A DNA stretch of 64,000 nucleotides from Rhodobacter sp. (lineage in GTDB: Bacteria; Pseudomonadota; Alphaproteobacteria; Rhodobacterales; Rhodobacteraceae). The stretch's first letter is position 1, and each line of letters opens with the position of its first letter. This document shows, one piece after another, positions 25,691-34,915 of this stretch. The translations under genes were made by a program, and so were the position numbers. The notes under the pieces are model-generated. The model was not told the origin of the DNA, did not search any database, and worked only from the letters and a program-made list of their open reading frames with translations. Where the stretch lies: NCBI GenBank assembly GCA_020250125.1, contig JADCEL010000016.1, positions 1-64,000 of the forward strand, in the 5' to 3' direction.

Positions 25691-28600
25691 GCCGGTGCCC
25701 CCAGCGTGGCAAGGATGGAATTGCGCCGTGTCTGCCACAGACCTGCCGCGTTCAGCGCGGCAAAGCGGGCTTGCATGGCGGCCAGCGCGCCGGGATTCTC
25801 GCGGGCCAGGAAATCGCGCACCCTGTCATCGCCGAGGGTCGCGTCATGATAAAGGTCGAACAGATGCGGCTCGACCACACCGGCCAGATGGGCAAAGGCC
25901 GCAAGATGATCCAGCGTTGCCGCAATTTCCGCCGCGCCCCGGAAGCCGTGGCGCATCATGCCGGCCAGCCAGCCGGGATTGGCGGCGCGCCCGCGCACCA
26001 CGCGGGCGATCTCTTCGCGCAGGGTGCGGGTGCGGGGGCGGGCGGGGTCGGTGGCGTCCAGGTGATAAAGCGCGGCCTGCCCGCCGGTCATCGCCCGGGC
26101 TGTGGCAAATCCCGCCTCATGCGCGGCATAGTCGGCGGCCAGCAGCAGGTCGGTTTCCGGCAGGTCCTGCAGATGGACAAAGCTGTCGGCGGCGGCGACG
26201 CGGGCCGCGATGCCGGCCCGGTCCTGCACCGGCTCTGCCCCGTCCAGCGCCCAGGCGCTGGCGGCCAGCCAGGCCTCGCCCGCCTTGGCGCGGCCGTCTT
26301 CGCTGTAGTCTTCTGCCGCAGCGCCCATGCCCAGACCATAGGTTCCCGGTTCCGGGCCATAGACGCGTGCCGCCGCCGCCTGCCCGGCATAGGGGTTCCA
26401 GTCGGCGGCCTCATCGCGCGCGGCCAGCGCGCGCACCGCCTGCCCGAACAGGGCGCACAGGCCGGGAAAGACATCGCGGAACAGGCCCGAGACGCGCAGC
26501 GTCACGTCAATGCGGGGGCGCGCCAGCAGGGCCACGGGCAGGATGTCCACCCCCGACACGCGGTCTGATCCATCATCCCAGACCGGTTTTGCCCCCAGAA
26601 GGTGCAGGGCCATGGCGAATTCCTCGCCCGCCGTGCGCATCGTGGCCGACCCCCAAAGGTCAACCACCAGCCCGCGCGGCCAGTCGCCCTGGTCCTGCAG
26701 ATGCCGGCGCACCAGGTCTTCGGCCAGCGTCACGCCCTGGGCATGGGCGGCGCGCGACGGCACCGCGCGCGGGTCGGTGGAAAAAAGGTTGCGCCCCGTC
26801 GGCAGCACATCCGCCCGCCCGCGATAGGGCGACCCCGAGGGGCCGGGGGCAATGCGCCGCCCGGCCAGGGCATCCAGCAGGCCGGCGCGTTCGGCATGGG
26901 CGCTGGCCACGGCCTGGGGCGTGGCGCAGGGCGGCACCCGCCCGAAGATGTGCAGCCCGTCGCCGAACTGGCTTTCCTTCACATCGCAGACGAAGCGGTC
27001 GATCCGGGTAATCGCATCGGCCAGCGACGCGGCCCCGTCGAGCCCCAGATCGGCCTCGACCCCCGCCGCCGCCGCCTCGGCGCGGATATCGGCCTGCAGG
27101 CGGTCGCGGCGGCGCGGATCAAGGCCGTCGGCGTTGGAAAATTCGTCCAGCAGCCCCTCCAGCCGCGCCAGCCGTTCGGGCGTGCCGCCGGGCCGCAGCG
27201 CGGGCGGGATATGGCCCAGCGTCAGCGCCCCGATGCGGCGCTTGGCCTGCGCGGCTTCGCCCGGATCGTTGACGATGAAGGGGTAGATCACCGGCAGATC
27301 ACCCGTCAGCGCCTCGGGCCAGCAGGCATCCGACAGGGCCACGGCCTTGCCCGGCAGCCATTCCAGCGTGCCATGCGCACCGATATGCACCAGCGCCTGC
27401 GCGCCGAATTCCTGCCGCAGCCACAGGTAAAAGGCGATATAGCCGTGGCGCGGGGTGCGGGAAAGGTCGTGATAAGTGCTGTCGCGCTCCGTAACCTGCC
27501 CGCGTTCGGGTTGCAGCGCCACCAGCACATTGCCGCGCCGCAGGGCGGCAAAGCGAAAGCTGTCCCCCCCCGCCACGGCGGGATCGTCTTGCGGTGCCCC
27601 CCAAACGGTCTGCACCGCCTCGCGCAGCGATGCCGGAAGGGTCTGCAGGGCGGCGTGATAACCGGCCAGCGGCCAGTCCAGTGTCTCTTGCGTCAGGGCT
27701 GCGGCCAGCGGCCTGCCCGGCATCACCCGGTACCCGGCATCCTTGAGATCGCCCAGCATCGCTTCGGCAGAGGCCAGCGCATCCAGCCCCACGGCATGGG
27801 CCATCTGATGCGCCTTGCCGGGATAGGTCGACAGCACCAGCGCCACCCGCCTGTCCGCCGCCGCCGTCGCCCCCAGCCGGACCCAGCCTGCGACCCGGTC
27901 TGCAATGGCAGACACGCGGGCCGCATCGGCCCGGTGGGCGAAGCGCGCGAATTGCAGCGCCGGGTCCGCAGTGCCGGGTTCCTTGAACGAGGCGACGCCG
28001 GCAAACAGCCGCCCGTCCACCTCGGGCAGGACGACATGCATCGCCAGGTCCGACGGCGACAGGCCGCGCGCCGCCCCGTCCCAGGCCTGCCGCGTGGCGG
28101 TGGACAGCGCCACCTGAAACACCGGAACCCCGGCCCCGTCCAGCGGCGTCTGCCCGCCGTCCCCCCGCGCCGAGAAGGCGGTGGCGTTCACTATGGCCAC
28201 CGGGTGCAGCGCCTTGACCCAGCGCGCCATCCAGCGCGCCGCCCCCGGTGCCTTCAGCGACGGGGCAAACAGCGCCAGAACGTCAAATCCCCTGGCCCGC
28301 AGCGCCGTAACCAGGGCCTGAACCGGGTCCAGATCATGCGCCGTCAGCCAGGCGCGGTAGAAGATGACCAGCACGCGGGGCCGCCCGGCGGTGGCGGCAA
28401 AGGCCGCCGGGCAGGTCAGCCCGTCTTGCGGCGTCCAGCCGCCGACATCCGGCAGGGCCTTGGCACCCGGCACCGGCCCGGCATAAAGGCCCGCCGCCAG
28501 CGCCATCTGCGCCAGCGCCGCCTGGGCTGCCACCGCGCCGCCGGTATCGCAGAGCTGCGCCAGCCGCTTCAGCGTCGAGGCAGGCAGGGTCGAGACGGCC

Positions 28601-28974
28601 TCCAGCCGCGCATCGGCCCGCCCGTCCGCCGGCAGGACCGCCAGGGCGATGCCCCTGGCCCGTGCCAGCGCCTCGACCTGGGCCAGACCATAGGACCAAT
28701 AGGGCACCCCGCCGATCAGCCGGATCAGGATGCCCTTCGCCCGCGACAGGGTGCGATCCAGATAGGTATCGACCGACAGCGGATGCTTCAGCGCCGCCAG
28801 ATTGGCCAGTCGCAGGCTGGGCAGGCTGCCCCCGGCCCGGTGCCACCCCGCCGCGAAGGCGCCAAGGTCACTGTCCGAAAACGACAGCACCACCAGATCG
28901 GCCGGGCTTTGGCCCAGGTCGGTCGGGGTGGCCGTTTCGTCCAGCCCATGGCTTTCGCGGAAGATGACATGCAT
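25687..28974 (-). CDS. cobN: Aerobic cobaltochelatase subunit CobN
   Basis: Large subunit of the ATP-dependent CobNST chelatase that inserts cobalt into hydrogenobyrinic acid a,c-diamide. 1095 residues, slightly shorter than the roughly 1250 typical of CobN but covering the family from end to end: DLGQSPADLVVLSFSDSDLG near the start, GGVPYWSYGL, YPGKAHQMAHAVGLDALASA, HGYIAFYLWLRQEFGAQALVH (read in parts), HIGAHGTLEWLPGKAVALSD, and NPGWLAGMMRHGFRGAAEIA near the end. CobS and CobT subunits are not in the window. The gene sits 6 bases after cobW. Confidence 0.95.
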   Translation of the reverse strand: MHVIFRESHGLDETATPTDLGQSPADLVVLSFSDSDLGAFAAGWHRAGGSLPSLRLANLAALKHPLSVDTYLDRTLSRAKGILIRLIGGVPYWSYGLAQVEALARARGIALAVLPADGRADARLEAVSTLPASTLKRLAQLCDTGGAVAAQAALAQMALAAGLYAGPVPGAKALPDVGGWTPQDGLTCPAAFAATAGRPRVLVIFYRAWLTAHDLDPVQALVTALRARGFDVLALFAPSLKAPGAARWMARWVKALHPVAIVNATAFSARGDGGQTPLDGAGVPVFQVALSTATRQAWDGAARGLSPSDLAMHVVLPEVDGRLFAGVASFKEPGTADPALQFARFAHRADAARVSAIADRVAGWVRLGATAAADRRVALVLSTYPGKAHQMAHAVGLDALASAEAMLGDLKDAGYRVMPGRPLAAALTQETLDWPLAGYHAALQTLPASLREAVQTVWGAPQDDPAVAGGDSFRFAALRRGNVLVALQPERGQVTERDSTYHDLSRTPRHGYIAFYLWLRQEFGAQALVHIGAHGTLEWLPGKAVALSDACWPEALTGDLPVIYPFIVNDPGEAAQAKRRIGALTLGHIPPALRPGGTPERLARLEGLLDEFSNADGLDPRRRDRLQADIRAEAAAAGVEADLGLDGAASLADAITRIDRFVCDVKESQFGDGLHIFGRVPPCATPQAVASAHAERAGLLDALAGRRIAPGPSGSPYRGRADVLPTGRNLFSTDPRAVPSRAAHAQGVTLAEDLVRRHLQDQGDWPRGLVVDLWGSATMRTAGEEFAMALHLLGAKPVWDDGSDRVSGVDILPVALLARPRIDVTLRVSGLFRDVFPGLCALFGQAVRALAARDEAADWNPYAGQAAAARVYGPEPGTYGLGMGAAAEDYSEDGRAKAGEAWLAASAWALDGAEPVQDRAGIAARVAAADSFVHLQDLPETDLLLAADYAAHEAGFATARAMTGGQAALYHLDATDPARPRTRTLREEIARVVRGRAANPGWLAGMMRHGFRGAAEIAATLDHLAAFAHLAGVVEPHLFDLYHDATLGDDRVRDFLARENPGALAAMQARFAALNAAGLWQTRRNSILATLGAPA

Positions 28975-28980
28975 CCGCGA

Positions 28981-30018
28981 TTATCCGGCAAGCGCCAGGC
29001 GGATCTGGTCCGCGTCGATGTCGTCATGTTCCGCGATGACCACAAGGCGGCCCTGGCGCGCCTCATCTGCGCCCCAGGGCCGGTCGTATTGCACCCGCAC
29101 CCTTGCGCCCACGGCCTGGACCAGCAGGCGCATCGGCTTGCCTGCCACGGCGGCATAGCCCTTGACCCGCAGGATCTGCCGGTCATGGGCCAGCGCCTCG
29201 ATCCGGGCGGCCAGCGCCTGCGGATCGGTCTGTTCGGCAATGTCGATGACGACCGAATCGAAATCTTCGTGGTCATGGTCTTCGCCGGTGTCGTGGTGCG
29301 ACGGGCGGGCGGCAATGTCATCTTCCGCCGCCGCCCCCAGGCCCAGGATGACGCGCGGATCGACGACGCCTTCCAGCACCTCGATCACCGGCAGCGGACG
29401 CGGGGATTCGGCCGCAATCACCGCACGGGCGGCGGCGACGCCGTCGGCCCCTGCAAGGTCGGATTTGCTCAGCAGCACAAGGTCGGCACAGGCGATCTGA
29501 TCCTCGAACACCTCGGACAGGGGGGTTTCGTGATCGATGCTGTCATCGGCTTCCCTCTGGGCCTGAAGCCGCGCCGGATCGGGGGCAAAGCGCCCGGCGG
29601 CCACCGCTTCGGCATCGGCCACGGCAATGACGCCGTCCACGGTGATGCGCGAGCGGATGTCGGGCCAGTCGAAAGCCTTCAGCAGCGGTTTCGGCAGGGC
29701 CAGGCCAGAGGTTTCGATCAGGATATGGTCGGGGCGCGGCACCAGCGCCATCAGCGCCCCGATCGTGGGAATGAAATCATCGGCAACCGTGCAGCAGATG
29801 CAGCCGTTGGCCAGTTCGATGATGTTTTCGGCAGGGCAGCCGGGCAGGGCGCAGGACCGCAGGATCTCGCCATCCACCCCGACATCGCCGAATTCGTTCA
29901 CGATCACGGCCAGCCGCTTGCCTTGCGGGTTCTGCAACAGGTGGCGCACCAGCGTGGTCTTGCCCGCGCCCAGAAAGCCGGTGATCACGGTGACGGGGAT
30001 TTTGACAAGTTCAGACAT
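28981..30018 (-). CDS. cobW: CobW GTP-dependent metal chaperone
   Basis: G3E-family GTPase thought to deliver cobalt for corrin synthesis. 345 residues. The P-loop is TGFLGAGKTTLVRHLL, the metal-binding CxCC motif is ANGCICCTVAD, and a histidine/aspartate-rich loop (PSHHDTGEDHDHEDFD) occurs near residue 245. The NKxD-like element is LLSKSDLAG. ATG 30018 (MSELVKIPVTVITGF) overlaps the end of the DUF1636 gene by 8 bases. The pair is the first in a riboswitch-controlled transcript, so expression should rise when adenosylcobalamin is low. Confidence 0.95.
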   Translation of the reverse strand: MSELVKIPVTVITGFLGAGKTTLVRHLLQNPQGKRLAVIVNEFGDVGVDGEILRSCALPGCPAENIIELANGCICCTVADDFIPTIGALMALVPRPDHILIETSGLALPKPLLKAFDWPDIRSRITVDGVIAVADAEAVAAGRFAPDPARLQAQREADDSIDHETPLSEVFEDQIACADLVLLSKSDLAGADGVAAARAVIAAESPRPLPVIEVLEGVVDPRVILGLGAAAEDDIAARPSHHDTGEDHDHEDFDSVVIDIAEQTDPQALAARIEALAHDRQILRVKGYAAVAGKPMRLLVQAVGARVRVQYDRPWGADEARQGRLVVIAEHDDIDADQIRLALAG

Positions 30019-30454
30019 GAGAAGCCTCCAGCGGCGGAATACGGGCGATACAGTTCTTGCGCAAATGGTCGGGCCGCTCGCGCCAGGGCACCAGACCGTC
30101 CGGCGCGGCGGCAAAGCGGGCGGTCCCGTCGATCAGCGTGTCCATGTGCAGGGCGGGGTCCAGGTTTCCGTAGACATAGGTCCAGCGGCCGGGGCCGCGC
30201 AGGGCAACCGTACAGCCCCGCGTGCAGTTCGACAGACATTCCACCGGCACAAGGCGCACGGTTTGCGGCAGATCGGCCGCGCTGAGCAGGGCCAGCAGCC
30301 GCGCCCCGGCCCGCAGGGTTTCCCCGGCCCCGGACGACAGCGGCAGGTCCGCCCCGGCGCTGCGGCAGGTGGTGCAGACCAAAAGCTCGACCGGGCCGGG
30401 GCAGGGGCCGACACCGTCCATCACCACATTCTCCGAAAAACCGTCACGCTTCAC
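30011..30454 (-). CDS. DUF1636 metal-binding/thioredoxin-like ferredoxin protein
   Basis: A small 147-residue cysteine-containing protein of the DUF1636 family, seen beside cobW in many alphaproteobacteria. Visible cysteines are in LLVCTTCRSAG near residue 27 and VECLSNCTRGCTVAL near 72. The pattern resembles thin [2Fe-2S] thioredoxin-like ferredoxins. Start: GTG 30454 with AAAGGA upstream; ATG at residue 12 is an alternative. First gene after the riboswitch and overlapping cobW by 8 bases, so a role in cobalt handling or in electron supply to the pathway is plausible, but that is inference from context. Confidence 0.8.
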   Translation of the reverse strand: MKRDGFSENVVMDGVGPCPGPVELLVCTTCRSAGADLPLSSGAGETLRAGARLLALLSAADLPQTVRLVPVECLSNCTRGCTVALRGPGRWTYVYGNLDPALHMDTLIDGTARFAAAPDGLVPWRERPDHLRKNCIARIPPLEASHV

Positions 30455-30495
30455 GCGGTGCAGTCCTTTCTCAGGTCAACGGGGATCAGGCGAAG

Positions 30496-30509
30496 GGGCA
30501 CTTCTGCCC
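30496..30509 (-). promoter_or_regulatory. Hairpin between riboswitch and DUF1636 start
   Basis: On the minus strand GGGCA-GAAG-TGCCC makes a short GC stem with a tetraloop about 40 bases before the GTG start. It could be the expression platform of the riboswitch. No U-run follows, so control of translation or Rho access is more likely than intrinsic termination. A similar GGGGCA/TGCCCC stem follows the other riboswitch. Confidence 0.4.
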
Positions 30510-30542
30510 ATCCGTCGCCGGAACACCCCGTCCGGTTCAGTC

Positions 30543-30714
30543 GTCGTCCTGCTGGCAGGTCTCCCGGCTTGCGGATTTCGGGGCAAGGCCCCGTCGGCGG
30601 CCCGCCTTCCCGCGCCCCGGGCGGGGCCAGTGGCATCGGGCAACCTTTCCGGTCACGGTCGCGGGGGCGGCTGCGCTTCGGACCCTTGCCCTAGCGCATT
30701 CCCTTTTCACCTGT
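30543..30714 (-). ncRNA. Cobalamin (AdoCbl) riboswitch upstream of DUF1636-cobW-cobN
   Basis: Minus-strand leader with all cobalamin-aptamer signatures in order: ACAGGTGAAAAGGGAATGCG, GCAGCCGCCCCCGCGACCGT, the B12-box GATGCCACTGG, GCGCGGGAAGGCGGG, and CGCAAGCCGGGAGACCTGCC. The 5' GACAGGT and 3' ACCTGCC can pair as the closing stem. It lies in the divergent gap between DUF1636 and cobO and acts only on the minus-strand operon. Family behaviour is shut-off by adenosylcobalamin. Ends are approximate to a few bases. Confidence 0.95.
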
Positions 30715-30811
30715 CATAGACAGGAACCAGCCCCCAACCCGTGCGCGAACGCAGGCGCTGAGTCAAGCGGCGCGCAAAGATCACACACCCCATCGGGCAA
30801 AAGGACCGGCC

Positions 30812-31420
30812 ATGACCGACGAAGAAGACCGCCACCGCGCCAGGATGACCGCCATCAAGGCCGCGCGCGACCGGATGATGGAAGAAAAGACCGGCGAGAA
30901 GGGCCTGATCATCGTTCACACCGGCCCCGGAAAAGGCAAATCCTCGTCCGGGTTCGGGATGATCCTGCGCTGCATCGGGCATGGCATGCCCTGCGCGGTG
31001 GTGCAGTTCATCAAGGGGGCCTGGTCCACCGGGGAACGGACGCTGCTGGAAACCCGGTTCCGCGACGAGTGCCGCTTTGTCGTGGCCGGAGAAGGCTTCA
31101 CCTGGGAAACCCGCGACCTGCAGCGCGACCGGGCGGCGGCGGCGGAAGGCTGGGCGCAGGCCAGGGCGCTGATCCGCGATCCCGCGATCCGCTTTGTGCT
31201 GCTGGATGAAATCAACATCGCGCTGCGCTATGACTATCTGGACATCGCCGAGGTTGTGGCCTTTCTGCGCGATGAAAAGCCACCGATGACCCATGTCTGC
31301 CTGACCGGCCGCAATGCAAAGCCCGAGCTGCTGGAGCTTGCCGATCTTGTCACCGAAATGGCGGCAGTGAAGCACCCGTTCAAGGCCGGGATCAAGGCCC
31401 AGGCGGGCGTGGAGTTCTAG
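30812..31420 (+). CDS. cobO: Corrinoid adenosyltransferase (CobO/BtuR type)
   Basis: Transfers the 5'-deoxyadenosyl group of ATP to cob(I)yrinic acid a,c-diamide, forming the Co-C bond. 202 residues. The P-loop-like [18 protein letters not shown] is near residue 37, with [37 protein letters not shown] and [17 protein letters not shown] as further CobO words. ATG 30812 has AAAAGGACCGGCC upstream. It is divergent from the riboswitch operon; I saw no riboswitch on its own strand. A terminator-like hairpin follows it. Confidence 0.95.
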   Translation: MTDEEDRHRARMTAIKAARDRMMEEKTGEKGLIIVHTGPGKGKSSSGFGMILRCIGHGMPCAVVQFIKGAWSTGERTLLETRFRDECRFVVAGEGFTWETRDLQRDRAAAAEGWAQARALIRDPAIRFVLLDEINIALRYDYLDIAEVVAFLRDEKPPMTHVCLTGRNAKPELLELADLVTEMAAVKHPFKAGIKAQAGVEF

Positions 31421-31463
31421 GCATGCCCGCGCGCGCCGCCCTGGTTTCTTTTCGGCCCGAATA

Positions 31464-31500
31464 CCCCCGCCGGAGGCGGGATTTTTCGCAGAAAAATCGT
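31464..31500 (+). terminator. Intrinsic terminator plus A/T hairpin between cobO and cobQ
   Basis: CCCGCC-GGA-GGCGGG (31466-31480) is followed directly by ATTTTT, a textbook Rho-independent terminator after cobO. The T-run is itself half of a second palindrome, GATTTTT-CGC-AGAAAAATC, ending near 31499. From memory, this composite is frequent between genes in Rhodobacterales. It implies that cobQ has its own promoter or receives only readthrough. Confidence 0.75.
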
Positions 31501-31520
31501 TCTCTTGCGATGGGTCAGCG

Positions 31521-32972
31521 ATGCGCGCGGTGATGATCCAGGGAACGGGGTCCAATGTCGGCAAGTCGCTGCTGGTGGCCGGGCTGTGCCGGGCGCTGGT
31601 GCGGCGCGGGCTGGCGGTGCGCCCCTTCAAGCCGCAGAACATGTCCAACAATGCCGCCGTGACCGAAGACGGCGGCGAGATCGGCCGCGCGCAGGCCCTG
31701 CAGGCGCTGGCCTGCGGCGTGGCCCCGCAGACCGACATGAATCCCGTGCTGCTGAAGCCGGAATCAGAAACCGGGTCGCAGATCATCGTCCAGGGGCGGC
31801 GCTGGGGCAGTGCCAGGGCGCGTGACTATGCCGCGATCAAGCCGCAGCTTCTGGCACCGGTGCTGGACAGTTTCCGGCGCCTCGCCGCGCAGTGCGACAT
31901 CGTGCTGGTCGAGGGGGCCGGAAGCCCGGCAGAGGTCAACCTGCGCGCCAATGACATTGCCAACATGGGCTTTGCCCGTGCGGCGGGGGTTCCCGTTGTG
32001 CTGGTGGGCGACATCGACCGGGGCGGGGTCATCGCGCAGATTGTGGGGACACTGGCGGTGCTGGACCCCGGGGATGCCGCGATGATCCGGGGCTTTGTGA
32101 TCAACAGGTTCCGCGGCGACGTGCGCCTGTTCGACGACGGTTACGCGCTGATTGCGCGGCGCACGGGCTGGCGCGGGCTGGGCGTGGTGCCGTGGTTTGC
32201 GGGCGCGCACCGCCTGCCTGCGGAAGACGCGCTTGACATTGCCGACACGCGGCAGCGCAGCGGGCTGAAGATTGTCTGCCTGCAATTCCCGCGCATCGCC
32301 AATTTCGATGACCTTGATCCGCTGGCGGCTGAGCCGGGTGTTGCGCTGACCATGCTGCGCCCCGGCGAGGTGCTGCCGGGGGATGCCGGTCTGGTGATCC
32401 TGCCCGGATCAAAGGCAACCCGCGCCGACCTGGCCTTTCTGCGCGCACAGGGCTGGGACATCGACCTTCTGGCCCACCACCGGCGCGGCGGGCGCATCCT
32501 TGGGCTGTGCGGCGGCTATCAGATGCTGGGCCGCACGATTTCCGATCCCGGCGGGATCGAAGGGCCGCCCGGCACCACGCCGGGTCTGGGCCTGCTGGAT
32601 ATCGACACCACGATGACCGCCGACAAACGCCTGACCCGCGTGCAGGGCAGCCATGCCGCGACCGGCTGCGCCATCTCGGGCTACGAGATTCATCTGGGCC
32701 GCAGCGACGGCCCGGCCCGCGCCCGCCCCTTTGCCAGCATCGGGGGCACGCAGGAAGGCGCGGTATCGGCTGACGGGCGGGTCATGGGCACCTATCTGCA
32801 CGGGCTGTTTTGCGAAGACCGCTTCCGGACCGCCTTTCTGGCGGGTCTTGGCCTTGCCCCGTCCGGGCTGGGCTATGCAGCTTCGGTGCAGGGCACGCTG
32901 GATGAACTGGCCGACCATCTGGAACAGCATGTCGATATTGATGCGGTTCTGGCGCTTTCCGCCCGCCTGTGA
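31521..32972 (+). CDS. cobQ: Cobyric acid synthase
   Basis: Glutamine-dependent amidase that adds amides b, d, e and g to adenosylcobyrinic acid a,c-diamide. 483 residues. The dethiobiotin-synthetase-like P-loop is [20 protein letters not shown], then [20 protein letters not shown] (the CobQ Asn-rich segment). The glutamine amidotransferase half from about residue 250 has nucleophile Cys in [13 protein letters not shown] and His in [10 protein letters not shown]. Start ATG 31521 lacks a strong Shine-Dalgarno; the internal ATG five codons later is possible but would trim a conserved strand. Confidence 0.94.
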   Translation: MRAVMIQGTGSNVGKSLLVAGLCRALVRRGLAVRPFKPQNMSNNAAVTEDGGEIGRAQALQALACGVAPQTDMNPVLLKPESETGSQIIVQGRRWGSARARDYAAIKPQLLAPVLDSFRRLAAQCDIVLVEGAGSPAEVNLRANDIANMGFARAAGVPVVLVGDIDRGGVIAQIVGTLAVLDPGDAAMIRGFVINRFRGDVRLFDDGYALIARRTGWRGLGVVPWFAGAHRLPAEDALDIADTRQRSGLKIVCLQFPRIANFDDLDPLAAEPGVALTMLRPGEVLPGDAGLVILPGSKATRADLAFLRAQGWDIDLLAHHRRGGRILGLCGGYQMLGRTISDPGGIEGPPGTTPGLGLLDIDTTMTADKRLTRVQGSHAATGCAISGYEIHLGRSDGPARARPFASIGGTQEGAVSADGRVMGTYLHGLFCEDRFRTAFLAGLGLAPSGLGYAASVQGTLDELADHLEQHVDIDAVLALSARL

Positions 32973-33326
32973 TCCCCGCCCTGGCAGGGGACCCGCATGT
33001 GAGGACCGCAATGGCGCGACACCTGGGGAACGGAATGGCGCAGGGATACGGCGCGCCGGGCAAGGCTTTGGGTCAAGACCGCGCCGGAAACCGCAGTGCG
33101 AATGGCACGGAAAACCCGGTGAGCCTGCGAAAGCTTGCCATAAGCCGGCCTTGAGAGGCCGGACCGAACACCCCGGTCTGCCGCAGTTGCAGCCGCGCGG
33201 GATGGTCCGGCATTTTCGCAAGACAGATCGTCAGCCAGATGCGCCAGCCCCGGCCCGCCTGCTGCTGCCGCTTGCCTTGGGGGCCCGGTCGGCTAAACCG
33301 GTAGCGGACAGCGCAGAGAGGCAGCG
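32973..33326. other. 354-base gap between cobQ and VIT-like gene
   Basis: No convincing gene. A small GC palindrome, GCCGGCCTTGAGAGGCCGG, lies near 33144-33162 without a T-tract. The sequence before 33327 (AGAGAGGCAGCG) is the ribosome-binding site for the next gene. I looked for cobalamin-riboswitch words here and did not find them. Confidence 0.4.
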
Positions 33327-33980
33327 ATGAGCGAAGAGACAGGCCGTTGGCCGCTTGACCCGATCGACCGGCAGTCTGAGATGATGTTCGGCCTGCTGAT
33401 GACGCTGACCTTCACCGGAACGATGAGCGTGGCGCTGGGGGCCGGTGCGACGGTGCGCGACATCCTGATGGCGGCGCTGGGCTGCAACATCGCCTGGGGC
33501 ATCGTGGATGCCGCGGTCTATCTGCTGACCACGGCAACCGAACGCGCGCGGGGCCGCGCGCAGGCGCTGGCGATCCGCACCGCCCCGGACCCCGAGGCAA
33601 AGGCGCAGCTGCGTGCGCTTCTGCCCGGACATTCCGGTGTGGCGATGAGCGACGAGCAGGCGGGAACGATCCTTGCCTGGATGCGGGACAACCCGCCCGC
33701 GCGGGACGCGGGGCCGGTCCTGCGGCAAGCGGATTTCCGGGCAGCCTTTCAGGTGTTCCTGCTGGTGACGGGTGCCACCTTTCCCCCGGTCCTGCCGTTT
33801 GTTCTGGTCGAATCGGTGCCTGTGGCGATGCGGCTGTCAAACGCGGTTGCGCTGGTCATGCTGATTGTCATCGGCTGGCGGCTGGATCAGCAGATGCAGG
33901 GTGAGCGGCCCCTGATGCGCTGGCTCATTCCGTTGACGGGATCGGCGCTGGTGGCCGTGACGGTGGCGCTGGGGGGGTAG
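33327..33980 (+). CDS. VIT1/CCC1-family membrane protein
   Basis: A 217-residue inner-membrane protein with about five hydrophobic segments. Words ALGAGATVRDILMAALGCNIAWGIVDAA near residue 35 and PFVLVESVPVAMRLSNAVALVML near 160 resemble VIT1/CCC1 iron-manganese transporters. The central soluble stretch (residues 75-135) lacks the dense Glu/Met metal-binding set of plant VIT1, so transport substrate is open. Five bases separate it from the oxidoreductase gene, but the functions look unrelated. Confidence 0.65.
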   Translation: MSEETGRWPLDPIDRQSEMMFGLLMTLTFTGTMSVALGAGATVRDILMAALGCNIAWGIVDAAVYLLTTATERARGRAQALAIRTAPDPEAKAQLRALLPGHSGVAMSDEQAGTILAWMRDNPPARDAGPVLRQADFRAAFQVFLLVTGATFPPVLPFVLVESVPVAMRLSNAVALVMLIVIGWRLDQQMQGERPLMRWLIPLTGSALVAVTVALGG

Positions 33981-33985
33981 GGGCC

Positions 33986-34915
33986 ATGGATATTCCGGTC
34001 ATCGGCGCGGGGTCTGCCGGGCGGCGGCACCACGAAAACCTGTGCAGGCTGGGCGTGCGCAGCGATCTTCTGTCCTGGCGCGGATTTGATGCCGCAGCCT
34101 TCCGCGCGCGGCGGGCCGATGCCGTGGTGATCGCCACCGCCACCCCGGTCCGGCTGCAACTGGTGCAGCTGTGCCGTGATCTTGGCCTGCCGTTCTATAT
34201 CGAAAAGCCGCTGTCGCAGGATGCCGCGACCGTGGACCGCATCCTGAATGTGGCCGGCCCGCTGGCATCACGATCCATGGTGGGGTTCATGATGCGCTAC
34301 CATCCGGCCTTTCGCACGCTGGCGCAGTGCGATCTGTCGACCGTTTACGACGCGGCCTTCGGCATCGGTCATGACGTGCGCCAATGGCGCCGGAACTGGA
34401 GTTTCGCCGCAAGCTATGCCGCGCAGCCGCAGGGCGGCGGCGTGCTTCTGGATCTGTGCCACGAGCTGGATATGGCCTGCACGCTTCTGCCCGGCCTCAG
34501 GCTGGGCGAGGTGACCAGTCTGGGCCATGCTGCCTTTCCGGGCGTGGATTTCGCCACCCGCATCGCGCTGGCCGGGGCGGGGCAGCTTGGCACGGTGGCG
34601 ATGGATTACCTGTCGCCCGTCAGCTTCCGCCGGATCGTGCTGCGCGGCACAGGGATTGCTGCGGACTTTGATCTGATCGCGGGGCGCTGCGCGCTGCACG
34701 ACGGGCGGGGGGCGCAGGATCTGTCTTTCCCCTTCGGGCGCAACGAGATGTTCCTTGCCGCGATGCGCGATTTTCTGCATCTGGTTGCGGGTCGCCCTGT
34801 GTCGGATGTCGAGCATCTGCCAAGGCTTGATCTTGCGGCAGGCAATTGCCGCACCATCGCCCGCGCCTGGGGCGCGCGGCGGTTCACGGGGCAGATCGAA
34901 GGGGATTACACATGA
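33986..34915 (+). CDS. Gfo/Idh/MocA-family sugar oxidoreductase
   Basis: NAD(P)-dependent dehydrogenase of the Gfo/Idh/MocA fold, 309 residues. The Rossmann start is DIPVIGAGSAGRRHHENLCR, the second strand has DAVVIATATPVRLQLVQLC, and the conserved EKP motif is in PFYIEKPLSQDAATVD. It overlaps the CMP-sugar synthetase by ATGA and precedes an SDR. Similar trios (oxidoreductase, SDR, CMP transferase) occur in sialic- or legionaminic-acid-type clusters of Campylobacter flagella and in O-antigen loci. Substrate is probably a nucleotide or phosphorylated amino sugar; this is inference from neighbours. Confidence 0.75.
   Translation: MDIPVIGAGSAGRRHHENLCRLGVRSDLLSWRGFDAAAFRARRADAVVIATATPVRLQLVQLCRDLGLPFYIEKPLSQDAATVDRILNVAGPLASRSMVGFMMRYHPAFRTLAQCDLSTVYDAAFGIGHDVRQWRRNWSFAASYAAQPQGGGVLLDLCHELDMACTLLPGLRLGEVTSLGHAAFPGVDFATRIALAGAGQLGTVAMDYLSPVSFRRIVLRGTGIAADFDLIAGRCALHDGRGAQDLSFPFGRNEMFLAAMRDFLHLVAGRPVSDVEHLPRLDLAAGNCRTIARAWGARRFTGQIEGDYT

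Noticed and set aside
26602-30285. 1227-residue plus-strand ORF opposite cobN and cobW
   Set aside because: His/Arg/Gly/Gln-rich low-complexity translation with no family words; it is the antisense shadow of two clearly recognised genes in GC-rich DNA.
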